Source of the DNA: Bacteroidales bacterium
GTDB lineage: Bacteria; Bacteroidota; Bacteroidia; Bacteroidales; JAFGUD01
DNA: 38,403 bases
Assembly: GCA_016936595.1 (NCBI GenBank)
Contig: JAFGXO010000105.1
Coordinates: forward strand, 1-38,403
Direction: 5' to 3'
This document shows positions 1 to 9,000 of the stretch, in pieces; position 1 is the stretch's first letter, and each line of letters opens with the position of its first letter. The notes beneath the pieces were generated by a model. The model was not told the DNA's origin. It searched no databases and saw only the letters and a list, made by a program, of their open reading frames with translations. Position numbers and translations under genes: made by a program.

Positions 1-753
1 GGATTTCACGACTTTATATCTGTACTAATAACCGGACATATTTTAATGCTTAAACTTTCGACTAAAGACAAAAAATTACCAAATCAAATAATAAAAGTTT
101 TACTAAAAATTGAACCTCAATTTAAAAATAAAATAATTATTGTTGAACAAAAACTTTCTGATTTTGAAGCAATTATAGCTACGGGTTCAAACAACTCTGC
201 TCGATATTTTAAATATTATTTTTCTAAAGTTCCAAACATTATCAGAAAAAGCCGAAATTCAGTAGCTGTACTATCCGGAAACGAAACCAACTCCGAACTT
301 GATGCACTAACCAACGATATTTTACTTTATTTTGGGCTTGGATGCCGAAATGTTTCAAAAATATTTGTTCCCGAAAACTATAATTTCAACAAAATATTTG
401 AAGCTATTTATAGATACAAAGATTTAGCAAATCACAATAAATTTGCTAATAACTATAGCTATAACAGAACCATTTATCTATTAAACAATGATGTTTTTTT
501 AGAAAATAATTTTTTTATTATAAAACAAGATGCTTCAGTTGCTTCACCCATTTCTGTTCTACATTACGAAAATTACGAAAAAATTGATCATGTTAAAAAA
601 ATATTACAATCTCAAAAAGAACAACTCCAGTGCGTAGTTTCAAATATTCAGAATATTTATTATGAAATTGTTAATTTTGGACAAGCTCAATTCCCTGAAT
701 TAACCGACTACGAAGACGGAATAAATACACTCGATTTTTTAACAACAATTTAA
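1..753 (+). CDS. Acyl-CoA reductase, LuxC family (5' truncated)
   Basis: The reading frame is open from the first base, so the N-terminus lies outside the window; an internal ATG at 46 is not the true start. The 250 visible residues match the C-terminal two thirds of the Bacteroidota LuxC-type acyl-CoA reductases, which reduce activated fatty acyl groups to aldehydes with NADPH. Diagnostic pieces are FHDFISVLITGH at the visible N-terminus, ATGSNNSARYF, and YFGLGCRNVSKIFVP, whose cysteine (visible residue 115) is the likely acyl-carrying nucleophile. There is no signal peptide or membrane segment in what is visible. MarC follows after 10 bases on the same strand, so they may share a transcript. 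No luxD/luxE or luciferase genes are seen, so a role in bioluminescence is not implied; the physiological substrate is unknown. Confidence 0.8.
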   Translation, partial: GFHDFISVLITGHILMLKLSTKDKKLPNQIIKVLLKIEPQFKNKIIIVEQKLSDFEAIIATGSNNSARYFKYYFSKVPNIIRKSRNSVAVLSGNETNSELDALTNDILLYFGLGCRNVSKIFVPENYNFNKIFEAIYRYKDLANHNKFANNYSYNRTIYLLNNDVFLENNFFIIKQDASVASPISVLHYENYEKIDHVKKILQSQKEQLQCVVSNIQNIYYEIVNFGQAQFPELTDYEDGINTLDFLTTI

Positions 754-763
754 TCAAAAACCA

Positions 764-1402
764 ATGAACGAATATATAACATTAGGAGTATTATGGTTTA
801 CAGCCTTTTTTACATTATTAAATCCGATAGGAATATTGCCGGTTTTTATGACAATGACAAATAGCTTTACGCCGGTAGAACGTAAAAAAACTGCTTTAAA
901 ATCGGTTTTAATTGCTTTTTTAATTTTATTAGCTTTTGCTTTTTTAGGTGAATTTTTATTCAATTTTTTTGGCATATCTGTAAATAGTTTCAGGGTTGTT
1001 GGAGGAATTATCTTTTTTCTGGTTGGTTTTGACATGCTTCAAGCCCGACTAACTAAAACCAAAATTTCAGCAAAAGAAGTAAAGGAATATTCAGATGATA
1101 TTTCAGTTACTCCACTTGCTATACCGATGATTACCGGACCCGGAGCCATCACAAACGCAATTGTTTTTATGAATGATGCAAATACTTTAGCTCTAAAAGG
1201 AGTTTTGATTAGCGTTATTGTTTTTACTTTTTTATTAGTTTATATTATTCTTGCAAGTTCTACAAAAATAATTAAACTTTTGGGTGAAACCGGTAATAAA
1301 GTACTAATGAGGATAATGGGTTTAATTGTAATGGTTATTGCTGTTGAATTTTTCTTTTCGGGATTAAAACCTATAATTCAGGATATTTTAAATATTCAGT
1401 AA
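764..1402 (+). CDS. MarC family integral membrane protein
   Basis: This 212-residue, very hydrophobic protein has about six predicted membrane helices and the usual MarC/UPF0056 layout. The first helix carries FTAFFTLLNPIGILPVF (family signature near Asn-Pro-Ile-Gly), and the middle has PLAIPMITGPGAITNAI, the second conserved Pro/Gly-rich repeat. MarC proteins lie in the inner membrane. Their transport role is unsettled; the old link to multiple antibiotic resistance was not confirmed. The ATG at 764 lies 10 bases after the acyl-CoA reductase stop, and no separate promoter is visible. The 3' end faces the outer-membrane protein gene with only three bases between the stops. Confidence 0.88.
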   Translation: MNEYITLGVLWFTAFFTLLNPIGILPVFMTMTNSFTPVERKKTALKSVLIAFLILLAFAFLGEFLFNFFGISVNSFRVVGGIIFFLVGFDMLQARLTKTKISAKEVKEYSDDISVTPLAIPMITGPGAITNAIVFMNDANTLALKGVLISVIVFTFLLVYIILASSTKIIKLLGETGNKVLMRIMGLIVMVIAVEFFFSGLKPIIQDILNIQ

Positions 1403-1405
1403 TTG

Positions 1406-2434
1406 TCAAAAATTTAAAGAAAAACCCAAAGAAACACCATAAGTAAAATATTTATACTTTGTATTATTTAAAGAGTAATTATAATTCAAAGGATATTTAG
1501 CCCATGTATTTAAAAAAATACTGTAACTTTCTGTTAATGAGTAGCTTAAATACAAAGCACCAAAGGCATAATAATTAATTTTTGCTATTTTAGGCAATAA
1601 AAAGCCATCATCATCAGCCGCAATTCTATAATTTGAATAATAAAGAACACCTGTTATTAAACCAATTTGTGGCGAAAATTGCCAATTTTTTATTCTTTTT
1701 TGCCACCCAATTATCAAAGGAAATTCAATATAACTTATAGAATTTATTTTTTCGTACCTGTTATTAAATTCAGAAGTATCGTAACTTGCAATATTTGTGG
1801 TGTCATAAACTACATTAAAATTAGAATCAATATATGGCACCCATACAGTATCACCAATAATTAACGAATCTAAGTTAAGAAACCAAACTGTATCAACAAG
1901 CCAAAAAGTTGAAGGAATTACTTTTTGATAATAATTAGTATCAACTATTTGTCTGTTTTTTACAAGATTATAATTTTCATAATAATTTGTTAATTTTATT
2001 CCGGTAGTATAAAAAACATTTAGCTTATTAAAGTTTAACAAAAATCCATACCCTGAATAAAAATATGGTGTTCTGCTTGTATCAATAATATCATTATCAC
2101 TTAATAGCTTAAATTTTCCAACATCAATAATGGGAGAAAAATTATTAATATTTAGTTTGTATTTTGTTTTTTGGTGATGATAACTTTCGGCTATAAAATT
2201 ATATCTAATAAAATCGTACTTTGGGGGAGTAAAATTAGATAATTTTAAAGTATCAATTCTATTAGAAAAAGTATTGACGTCTATAACAACAGTAATATGC
2301 CTAACTTTATAAATAAATATAGTATCACCTTTTCTGATGGTGTCAAGCGAAAAAGTTGTATCTCTGCGAGTAACTTGAGCACTCAAAGAAAATGCACATA
2401 AATATAACAATAAAAATACAAAAAGATGCTTCAC
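1406..2434 (-). CDS. Putative outer-membrane beta-barrel protein of a sigma-factor cassette
   Basis: I do not recognise a named family. The 342-residue product begins with a classical signal peptide (MKHLFVFLLLYLCAFSLSAQ, cleavage likely after SAQ). It continues with alternating polar/hydrophobic strands rich in Tyr, Asn and Asp. The C-terminal strand ends FGVSLGFSLNF style, with a terminal Phe as in outer-membrane barrels, and GYGFLLNF and YLSYSLTESYSIFL look like further strands. Residues 25-75 contain Thr/Asp-rich repeats (DTTFSLDTIRKGDTIFIYKV) and may form a periplasmic part. It is the third gene after an ECF sigma factor and a one-helix putative anti-sigma factor, 32 bases downstream of the latter. 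It may therefore be a target or a sensor for that pair. Function is inferred from topology and context only. Confidence 0.6.
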   Translation of the reverse strand: MKHLFVFLLLYLCAFSLSAQVTRRDTTFSLDTIRKGDTIFIYKVRHITVVIDVNTFSNRIDTLKLSNFTPPKYDFIRYNFIAESYHHQKTKYKLNINNFSPIIDVGKFKLLSDNDIIDTSRTPYFYSGYGFLLNFNKLNVFYTTGIKLTNYYENYNLVKNRQIVDTNYYQKVIPSTFWLVDTVWFLNLDSLIIGDTVWVPYIDSNFNVVYDTTNIASYDTSEFNNRYEKINSISYIEFPLIIGWQKRIKNWQFSPQIGLITGVLYYSNYRIAADDDGFLLPKIAKINYYAFGALYLSYSLTESYSIFLNTWAKYPLNYNYSLNNTKYKYFTYGVSLGFSLNF

Positions 2435-2466
2435 AATAATTTTTGCACAAATTTAATAAATTATGT

Positions 2467-2931
2467 TTAATTATTATGCAAAGTATCTATTTCAGTAGTT
2501 TCAACGTTAATAATAATAATTTGATTTGCTGTATCAGAAGCATTATTTTGATTGTTGCTCAAATCTAAATTGGGATTTTGCTGGTTGTCAACGATTAAGT
2601 CAGCATCATTTGTGTAGTCTGTTTCAACAGTAACATTAGCTTGTCTGCCAACAACAATTTCGATGGTAACATCAACAGGTTTTTGAGTTGCAGCTTTTTC
2701 GGAATTTGGTTTAACAATAAAAAAGAAAGCAGCAACAACACCGGCCGCAATAGAAAAAGCAGCAACAATTTTAGAAAAAACTGAAGACAAGAAATTTCCA
2801 CTTGTTGGTATATGTGCTTTGGGAGTATCTTGAATTGTATTTTGAATTTGTTTCCAAGAAAAATTTACCGGAGCTTTCATCTCTCCAATAGAATCTTTCA
2901 CAATTTTATCTATGTAGTTTATATCATTCAT
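2467..2931 (-). CDS. Putative anti-sigma factor, single membrane helix
   Basis: The 154-residue product has a cytoplasmic N-terminus (about residues 1-45, MNDINYIDKIVKDSIGEM), one membrane helix (about 55-75, SKIVAAFSIAAGVVAAFFFI) and an Asn/Asp/Thr-rich outside segment with no recognised domain. It overlaps the upstream sigma factor gene by 8 bases, the arrangement expected of a sigma/anti-sigma pair. I see no zinc-binding HxxxCxxC motif, so it is not a ZAS-type anti-sigma; the assignment rests on position and topology. A start at 2952 is possible in frame. The ATG at 2931 is preferred because a strong Shine-Dalgarno (2936-2943) sits four bases before it. The extracytoplasmic part could sense an envelope signal or contact the downstream barrel-like protein. 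Confidence 0.6.
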   Translation of the reverse strand: MNDINYIDKIVKDSIGEMKAPVNFSWKQIQNTIQDTPKAHIPTSGNFLSSVFSKIVAAFSIAAGVVAAFFFIVKPNSEKAATQKPVDVTIEIVVGRQANVTVETDYTNDADLIVDNQQNPNLDLSNNQNNASDTANQIIIINVETTEIDTLHNN

Positions 2932-3556
2932 TATTATCACCTCTTTTTCCAATTACTTCTTTAAAAAATATATTTTCAGTTATGCTATGTTTTTTTAAAG
3001 CAATAGCAAAAAGCTTTTTCTGAATTAATTTTCTGGCTCTTAAAAGTTGTGTTTTAGAAGTGCTTTCGCTAATTTCCAATAATTCTGCAATTTCTTTATG
3101 TTTGTATTCTTCAAGCACATACATGCTAAATACAATTCTAAATCCATCTGGAAGTTCAGAAACGACATCTAAAATTTCTTTCTGCGAAAAATCCGTATTA
3201 CTTACTAACGATTTAGCATCATCGATATCAACTTGTTCAATATCCTTATTTTCAGCAATCTGAAAAGAATCAATATCATCAAAATATCGTTTTTGTTTTT
3301 CGTTAATAAATCTCAAACAATTGTTTACAGCAATACGTTTTATCCAACCTTCAAAAGAGCCTTTACCGGCATACTGATGTATTTTTCGGTAAATTGTAAC
3401 AAAAGTTTCCTGCAAAATATCTTCGGCATTATCCCAGTCTCTAATATATCTAAAAGCAATAGCCTTAATCAATCCGGCATACTCATTATAGAGTTCACTG
3501 AATGCTTTTTTATCGCACTGCTTTAATCTTTTTATGAACTGTTTTGTAACTTTCAT
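2924..3556 (-). CDS. ECF-type RNA polymerase sigma-70 factor
   Basis: This 210-residue protein has the two-domain layout of extracytoplasmic-function sigma factors. Region 2 spans about residues 18-90 (AFSELYNEYAGLIKAIAFRY, then NAEDILQETFVTIYRKI, which contacts core polymerase and the -10 element). Region 4 spans about 130-185 (LPDGFRIVFSMYVLEEYKHK, then the helix-turn-helix EIAELLEISESTSKTQLLRA, which reads the -35 element). The linker 95-125 is acidic. It is first in an apparent operon with a one-helix putative anti-sigma factor, which it overlaps by 8 bases, and a barrel-like outer-membrane protein. The sigma is therefore likely held inactive at the inner membrane until an envelope signal arrives. 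The ATG at 3556 gives a normal N-terminus of about ten residues before region 2. Confidence 0.93.
   Translation of the reverse strand: MKVTKQFIKRLKQCDKKAFSELYNEYAGLIKAIAFRYIRDWDNAEDILQETFVTIYRKIHQYAGKGSFEGWIKRIAVNNCLRFINEKQKRYFDDIDSFQIAENKDIEQVDIDDAKSLVSNTDFSQKEILDVVSELPDGFRIVFSMYVLEEYKHKEIAELLEISESTSKTQLLRARKLIQKKLFAIALKKHSITENIFFKEVIGKRGDNNE
2936..2943 (-). promoter_or_regulatory. Strong Shine-Dalgarno for the anti-sigma gene
   Basis: On the minus strand GAGGTGAT stands four bases before the ATG at 2931. It pairs over eight bases with the usual bacterial 16S tail. It lies inside the last codons of the sigma factor gene, so translation of the two is probably coupled. Such sites are rare in Bacteroidota, and the site decides the start of the downstream gene. 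Confidence 0.7.
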
Positions 3557-3559
3557 TTA

Positions 3560-3587
3560 CAAGATATGTAATTTTTAAAGGGTTGCA
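3560..3587 (-). promoter_or_regulatory. Candidate autoregulated ECF promoter of the sigma gene
   Basis: Reading the minus strand just upstream of the sigma gene, TGCAACC (3587-3581) resembles an AAC-containing ECF -35 element. Sixteen bases after its AACC comes TCTTG (3564-3560) as a possible -10. The transcript would begin at or very near the ATG at 3556, so the mRNA may be leaderless. No TAnnTTTG box is present here. This is inference from motif shape; the element could be chance in A+T-rich DNA. Confidence 0.3.
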
Positions 3588-3633
3588 TTTGTGGCACTAA
3601 TTTTTGTAATTTTTTTTTATCTTTCCAAAAAAA

Positions 3634-4566
3634 TTATTCTAAAAAATACTTATAATCTTTTATCAACAAATCAAAGTCGTAAAATTTTGCTAAAACTACC
3701 AAATTATTGTCAATAAGCCCCAAAAATTTATTTTTATCTGCAACTCCTTGATAATTAAAATAATAAGCTTTAAAATTTATTTTACTCAAATTAGTTTTTG
3801 TGATATCAATTTCAAAAATGGGCTCTCTTGATATTAGCGAATCAATTGTTTGATTATCAATATTATAAAAAAAATCATCAAAAACTACATTTTCAAAACG
3901 AGTTAAATAAAACAATATTTTATCATCAATAGCATTTTGAACAATACCTGAATTTTTTGACGCATAAAGCTCAAAAAAATTATTAGCGTTTTTTAAAAAA
4001 AACTCATCTCCGGTTTCAAAATTTTTAACAAAAAGCTCGCTAATTTCATTTTTTTTCAAACAAAACAAAGTAGTGCTTAGCCATTTTTTAACATCAGTGC
4101 TAAAATTATTTCTTAAATCAAAATCATAAGAAGGAATATGAGCAATATAAGGTACATTAACATTATTTAACATATAATAATTTCCCGAACCAGATATATA
4201 ATCGCCAATATAATAAGCTTTTAGCAACCTATTATCAGAAAAAATTTGAACAAAAATATCGTCTTTTATTTTAGATGAAATTGCCGATATTGCATTTTCG
4301 GGCAGAGGTGAGTTCATTTTTATCAACCTAATAGAATTTAAAAGCCTTTCTATTGAACTTTGGCCAACATTATAAGCACCATTAACAATCCAATTATTAT
4401 CATGTTTAGAAACAACTAAAATTTCGTCATTTATAATTACAATACTATCAATAACCGAAGTATCAGAAAGAGCAAAGTTAATTTCGCTATCTTTTATAGT
4501 TGAATGGGAACATGAATTAACTATAAATAAAACACTTAATAAACTTAAGCAGAAAGTTTTCATCAT
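3634..4566 (-). CDS. DUF4340-like lipoprotein
   Basis: The 310-residue product starts with a lipoprotein signal (hydrophobic stretch then VNSC, Cys19 as the lipidated residue) and is probably anchored to the cell envelope. The region VIINDEILVVSKHDNNWIVN, followed about 25 residues later by a Leu-rich helix (IERLLNSIRLIKMNSPLPEN), matches the opening of DUF4340 repeats, which resemble a small beta-sheet module of unknown role. The fold seems to recur in the second half (ISELFVKNFETGDEFFLKN). The gene is divergent from dnaN, with 91 bases between the two starts. A second Met directly follows the first, so the start could be one codon later. Function unknown. Confidence 0.65.
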   Translation of the reverse strand: MMKTFCLSLLSVLFIVNSCSHSTIKDSEINFALSDTSVIDSIVIINDEILVVSKHDNNWIVNGAYNVGQSSIERLLNSIRLIKMNSPLPENAISAISSKIKDDIFVQIFSDNRLLKAYYIGDYISGSGNYYMLNNVNVPYIAHIPSYDFDLRNNFSTDVKKWLSTTLFCLKKNEISELFVKNFETGDEFFLKNANNFFELYASKNSGIVQNAIDDKILFYLTRFENVVFDDFFYNIDNQTIDSLISREPIFEIDITKTNLSKINFKAYYFNYQGVADKNKFLGLIDNNLVVLAKFYDFDLLIKDYKYFLE

Positions 4567-4619
4567 AAATTTTTTAAAATATTTAACTTAATTTTTCTTT
4601 ACAAATTAAAAGATTTTTT

Positions 4620-4627
4620 TAATTTTG
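4620..4627 (+). promoter_or_regulatory. Candidate -7 box for dnaN
   Basis: TAATTTTG matches the Bacteroidota -7 consensus TAnnTTTG and lies 30 bases before the dnaN ATG. No good TTTG -33 element is visible at the usual distance, so the match is partial. Confidence 0.5.
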
Positions 4628-4657
4628 CAGTTCTATTTGAACTTAAAAAATAACAAA

Positions 4658-5794
4658 ATGAAATTTATAGCTTCAAGCACAGAATTACTTGTTTATTTGC
4701 AATCGTTAAGTAAAATTGTACCCAGTCGTTCGATCGTACCTTTGGTTGAGAATTTTTTGTTTGAAATAACCGACGAAGGCTTAAAAGTAACTGCCACCGA
4801 TTTAGAAACAACACTTATAGCACATATTGAACTTTCAAATATTGAAGGACAAGGGAAATTTGCCATCGAGTCTAAAAGACTATTAGACATTTTAAAAGAA
4901 TTTTCGCAACAACCTTTAACTTTTGAAATAAACGAAGAAACTTACGAAGTAACAATAAAATCAGAAACAGGAAAATTCAATATACCCGGAGTATCGGCAG
5001 TTGACGAATACCCCGAACCGGCAGAAATTTCACCCGATCAAACAAGCTCATTTGTTACAACACCCGAAATTTTACTAAAAGGAATAAACTCAACATTTTT
5101 TTCAATTTCCGACGACGATTTACGTCCGGTTATGAACGGAATTTTTGTTGAACTTAAAAACGATTACACAACTTTTGTAGCCTCTGATTCTCATAAACTT
5201 GTTAGATACAGACGAATGGATATAAAATCCGAAAACGAAGCATCTTTCATTTTACCAAAAAAACCTGCAGATATTATTCGCAACATTTTACCAAAAATTG
5301 GCGAAGATATTACTGTTGAATTTGACAATAATAACGCAAGATTTAAAATGACCGGATTTACTGTTGTTTGTCGTTTAATTGAGGGTAATTTTCCTGATTA
5401 TGAAGCTGTTATGCCTATTAATAACGACAAAAAAATTGAAATTGACAGAAACAATCTTCTTAATACATTAAAACGAGTTTCGTTATTCTCAAACGAAGCA
5501 AGTAAATTAGTTAAATTTTATTTTCACGAAAATCAAGCCGAAATTTCAGCTCAAGATATTGACTTTTCAATTTCTGCTTTTGAGCAAATACCTTGCTTAA
5601 CCGATGATGTAGATATGAAAATTGGTTTTAAATCAACTTTTTTACAAGATGTTTTACAAAATATTAAAGCTCAAGATATTACAATAACCATGACCGATCA
5701 AAAAAGAGCTTCATTAGTTTTTCCGAGTACTAAAGACGACGAAAATGAAGATGTTTTGATGCTTGTAATGCCCATGATGATTGATGAAGATTAA
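4658..5794 (+). CDS. dnaN: DNA polymerase III subunit beta (sliding clamp)
   Basis: The 378-residue product is the ring-forming processivity clamp of the replicative polymerase, a homodimer around DNA. Three clamp domains of about 120 residues follow each other (roughly 1-120, 130-250, 255-378). Family landmarks include MKFIASSTELLVYLQSLSKI at the start, GKFAIESKRLLDILKE, a central FVASDSHKLVRYR (the usual ATDGHRL-type segment), ITVEFDNNNARFKM, NFPDYEAVMP, and the C-terminal VLMLVMPMM, which stands in for the usual hydrophobic VVMPMR tail. A TTG at 4625 is in frame but overlaps the promoter-like box, so the ATG at 4658 is the start. A terminator follows at 5833. The gene is not next to dnaA, as is common in Bacteroidota. 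Confidence 0.97.
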   Translation: MKFIASSTELLVYLQSLSKIVPSRSIVPLVENFLFEITDEGLKVTATDLETTLIAHIELSNIEGQGKFAIESKRLLDILKEFSQQPLTFEINEETYEVTIKSETGKFNIPGVSAVDEYPEPAEISPDQTSSFVTTPEILLKGINSTFFSISDDDLRPVMNGIFVELKNDYTTFVASDSHKLVRYRRMDIKSENEASFILPKKPADIIRNILPKIGEDITVEFDNNNARFKMTGFTVVCRLIEGNFPDYEAVMPINNDKKIEIDRNNLLNTLKRVSLFSNEASKLVKFYFHENQAEISAQDIDFSISAFEQIPCLTDDVDMKIGFKSTFLQDVLQNIKAQDITITMTDQKRASLVFPSTKDDENEDVLMLVMPMMIDED

Positions 5795-5832
5795 TACGAA
5801 AAACTAATCATATTTGAATATTAAAATTTGTG

Positions 5833-5863
5833 AAAAAAGACGAAAAAAAATTCGTCTTTTTTT
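5833..5863 (+). terminator. Intrinsic terminator after dnaN
   Basis: A 12-bp inverted repeat (AAAAAAGACGAA at 5833-5844, complementary arm 5851-5862) with a six-A loop runs into a T tract. It lies 38 bases after the dnaN stop and separates dnaN from secA transcription. Confidence 0.8.
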
Positions 5864-5882
5864 ATTCTTTCAATAATACAAT

Positions 5883-5890
5883 TAACTTTG
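5883..5890 (+). promoter_or_regulatory. Candidate -7 box upstream of secA
   Basis: TAACTTTG fits TAnnTTTG. If used, transcription would begin near 5896 and give secA an untranslated leader of roughly 155 bases, long for this window. The leader holds a 17-codon ORF and an 18-bp A/T palindrome. No convincing -33 TTTG is visible. Confidence 0.5.
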
Positions 5891-5910
5891 TAAAATTTTT
5901 TTGCTATTAC

Positions 5911-5964
5911 ATGAAAAAAACATCACTTATTAAAAAGATTAAGCATTTAATTACTAATAAATAA
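5911..5964 (+). CDS. Possible 17-residue leader peptide before secA
   Basis: An ATG 21 bases after the TAACTTTG box opens a 17-codon frame, MKKTSLIKKIKHLITNK, ending in TAA. The product is strongly basic, with seven Lys. Spacing from the box matches that of real genes here. However, nothing else shows it is translated, and so short a frame arises easily by chance. It could be a regulatory upstream ORF for secA or nothing. Confidence 0.2.
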   Translation: MKKTSLIKKIKHLITNK

Positions 5965-5967
5965 CAC

Positions 5968-5985
5968 CTTTTTTTTAAAAAAAAG
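5968..5985. repeat. 18-bp perfect A/T palindrome in the secA leader
   Basis: C, eight T, eight A, G reads the same on both strands. It starts three bases after the short ORF and ends 68 bases before the secA ATG. As RNA it can fold into a weak hairpin without a U tail. It may be a regulatory structure or simply a homopolymer accident. Confidence 0.35.
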
Positions 5986-6053
5986 ACCAAACAAGATAAT
6001 CTTAAAATTATTACACATAAAAACTAACATAATTTACTGAAAATTAAATAAAT

Positions 6054-9000
6054 ATGGCATTTTTAGATAATGTACTTAAAAAATTTTTTGGAAATAAATC
6101 TGAAAAAGATATTAGAGAAGTTTTACCAATTTTAGAACATGTTAAAGCAGAATATGACAAATTGCAAAATTTATCAAATGACGAACTAAGAGCTGAATCA
6201 CAAAAACTAAAAGATAAAATAAAACAAGACACAGCAACCGAACAATCAAGAGTTGACGAACTTAAAGGTAAAGTTGAAGACCCCGAAATAGATTTTAGCG
6301 AGAGAGATAAAATGTATAACGAAATAGATAAGCTCATTAAAGTTATTGATGAAAAAATTGAAATTTCGTTAAATGAAATCTTACCATCAGCATTTGCAAT
6401 AGTAAAAGAAACGGCAAGAAGATTTAAAGATAATGAAACGATAACAGTAACAGCAAACGATTTTGACAAAAAATTAGCAGTTCAATACAAAAATGTTTTA
6501 ATTGAAAACGATAAAGCTATTTATCAAAATAAATGGTATGCAGGAGGCAACGAAATTGTTTGGGATATGCTTCATTACGATGTTCAGCTAATTGGCGGAA
6601 TTATTATGCATCAAGGCAAAATTGCAGAAATGGCAACCGGAGAAGGAAAAACACTTGTTGCAACTTTACCATTATTTCTTAATGCTCTATCAGGAAGAGG
6701 AGTACATCTTGTTACAGTAAACGACTATTTAGCAAAAAGAGACTCCGAATGGATGGCTCCGCTCTATCAATTCCACGGCATTTCTGTTGATTGTATTGAT
6801 AAACATCAGCCAAATTCTGCCGAAAGACGAAACGCATATTCTTGCGGCATAACTTATGGAACAAACAATGAATTTGGGTTTGACTATTTAAGAGACAATA
6901 TGGCACATCGCCCCGAACAATTAGTTCAGCGTAGGCACAACTTTGTTATCATCGATGAGGTGGATTCGGTACTTGTTGATGAAGCAAGAACCCCTCTTAT
7001 TATTTCCGGTCCGGTAGGAAAAACCGACGACGAAAAACTTTTTAACGAATACAAACCCAAAATTGTAAAACTTTACGACGCTCAAAAAAAATTCGTTGCA
7101 GGTTTAATATCCGAAGCAAAAAAACATTTATTAGACGGAAAAAATGATGAAGCAGGCGTAAAATTATATAGAGCTCACAAAGGATTACCAAACAACCGAG
7201 CCCTTGTAAAACTTTTAAGCGAACAAGGTAATAAAATGCTTCTTCAAAAAACGGAAAATATTTATTTGTCGGAAAATGCCAAACGAATGCCCGAAATTAC
7301 AAATGAATTATTTTTTGTGATTGATGAAAAAAACAATCAGGTTGAATTAACAGAAAAAGGAATTGATTTAATCACAGGACAAACAGATGACCCTGAATTT
7401 TTTATCATTCCCGATATTGGCGAAAAAATTGCCGAAATAGAGCAAACAATAATCGACGAAAAAGAAAAAAGCACAGCTAAAGAAGAACTTCTCGCCGATC
7501 ACGCTATAAAATCTGAAAGAATACACGCTGTAAACCAACTTGTTAAAGCATATTCAATGTTTGAAATTGATGTTGATTATGTTGTTATGGAAGGCAAAGT
7601 TAAAATTGTAGATGAGCAAACAGGTCGTATTCTTGAAGGAAGAAGATATTCAGAAGGATTACACCAAGCTATTGAAGCAAAAGAAAATGTTAAAATAGAA
7701 GAAACAACCCAAACTTATGCTACAGTTACTCTACAAAATTACTTCAGAATGTATATCAAAATTGCCGGTATGACCGGTACTGCCGAAACCGAAGCTCAAG
7801 AACTTTTTGATATTTATAAACTCGAAGTAGTTGTAATACCTACAAATAAACCAATTACGAGAAAAGATTTTGAGGACTTAGTTTACAAAACAAAACGCGA
7901 AAAATACAACGCAGCTGCCGATGAAATAATAAGATTAAAAGACGCAGATAGAGCTGTACTTGTAGGAACAACTTCGGTGGAAGTTTCTGAAATATTAAGT
8001 AAAATGCTTCAACGAAAAAAAGTGAAACATAGCGTACTTAATGCTAAATTTCACCAAAAAGAAGCCGAAATAGTTGCAAATGCAGGACAACCGGGCGTTG
8101 TTACAATAGCTACAAACATGGCTGGTAGGGGTACCGACATTAAACTTCACCCTAAAGTAAAAGAAGCCGGAGGATTAGCAATTATTGGTACCGAAAGACA
8201 CGACTCTCGTAGGGTTGACCGTCAGTTGCGAGGTAGAGCCGGACGACAAGGTGACCCGGGTTCTTCTCAATTTTTTGTTTCTATTGAAGATGATTTAATG
8301 CGTATTTTTGGTTCTGAACGTATAGCAAAAGTGATGGACTTTATGAACCTTAAAGAAGGAGAAGTTATTCAACATAAAATGATTTCGAGTTCTATTGAAA
8401 AAGCCCAGAAAAAAGTAGAAGAAAACAACTTTGGTATTCGTAAACGTTTACTTGAATATGATGACGTAATGAACGCTCAAAGAGAAATGGTTTACTCCAG
8501 AAGAAGAAATGCACTATTTGGCGAAAAACTTGATATTGAGCTTTCAAATATGATTTACGATTTAAGTAAAATTGTGATTGATAAAAATTTTACCGACTTA
8601 AATTACAATAATTTTAAATACGATGTTCTCAGAAACTTCGCATTTGAAATTAAAATTACTGAAGACGAATATAAAGCAATAGACCCGAACGAACTAATAG
8701 AAGATATCCACGAAGAAGCTATTAAAACATTAAAAAACAGGTTGAACAATATCAGAGAACAACTATGGCCTTTTGTTGAAAAAACTTACCTTGAGCAATC
8801 AGGTCAGCATGAATTTGTTTCTGTATTAATTTCTGATGGCTTTAAAGTTTACAAAATAATGACTGAAATTAAAGCAGCATACCAAAACAAAGCCAGAGAA
8901 ATTATTAAAGACCTTGAACGCACCATAATGTTAGTTGCTATCGACGAAGCATGGAAAGAACATTTAAGAGACATGGACTCTCTTAAACAAGCTGTTCATG

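Noticed and set aside
4625-4657. TTG start 11 codons upstream for dnaN
   Set aside because: It overlaps the TAATTTTG promoter box, and known clamps begin at the MKF-type start.
6044-6469. Ser-rich minus-strand frame opposite the secA N-terminus
   Set aside because: It is the reverse reading of Lys/Glu/Asp-rich codons of secA and resembles no protein.
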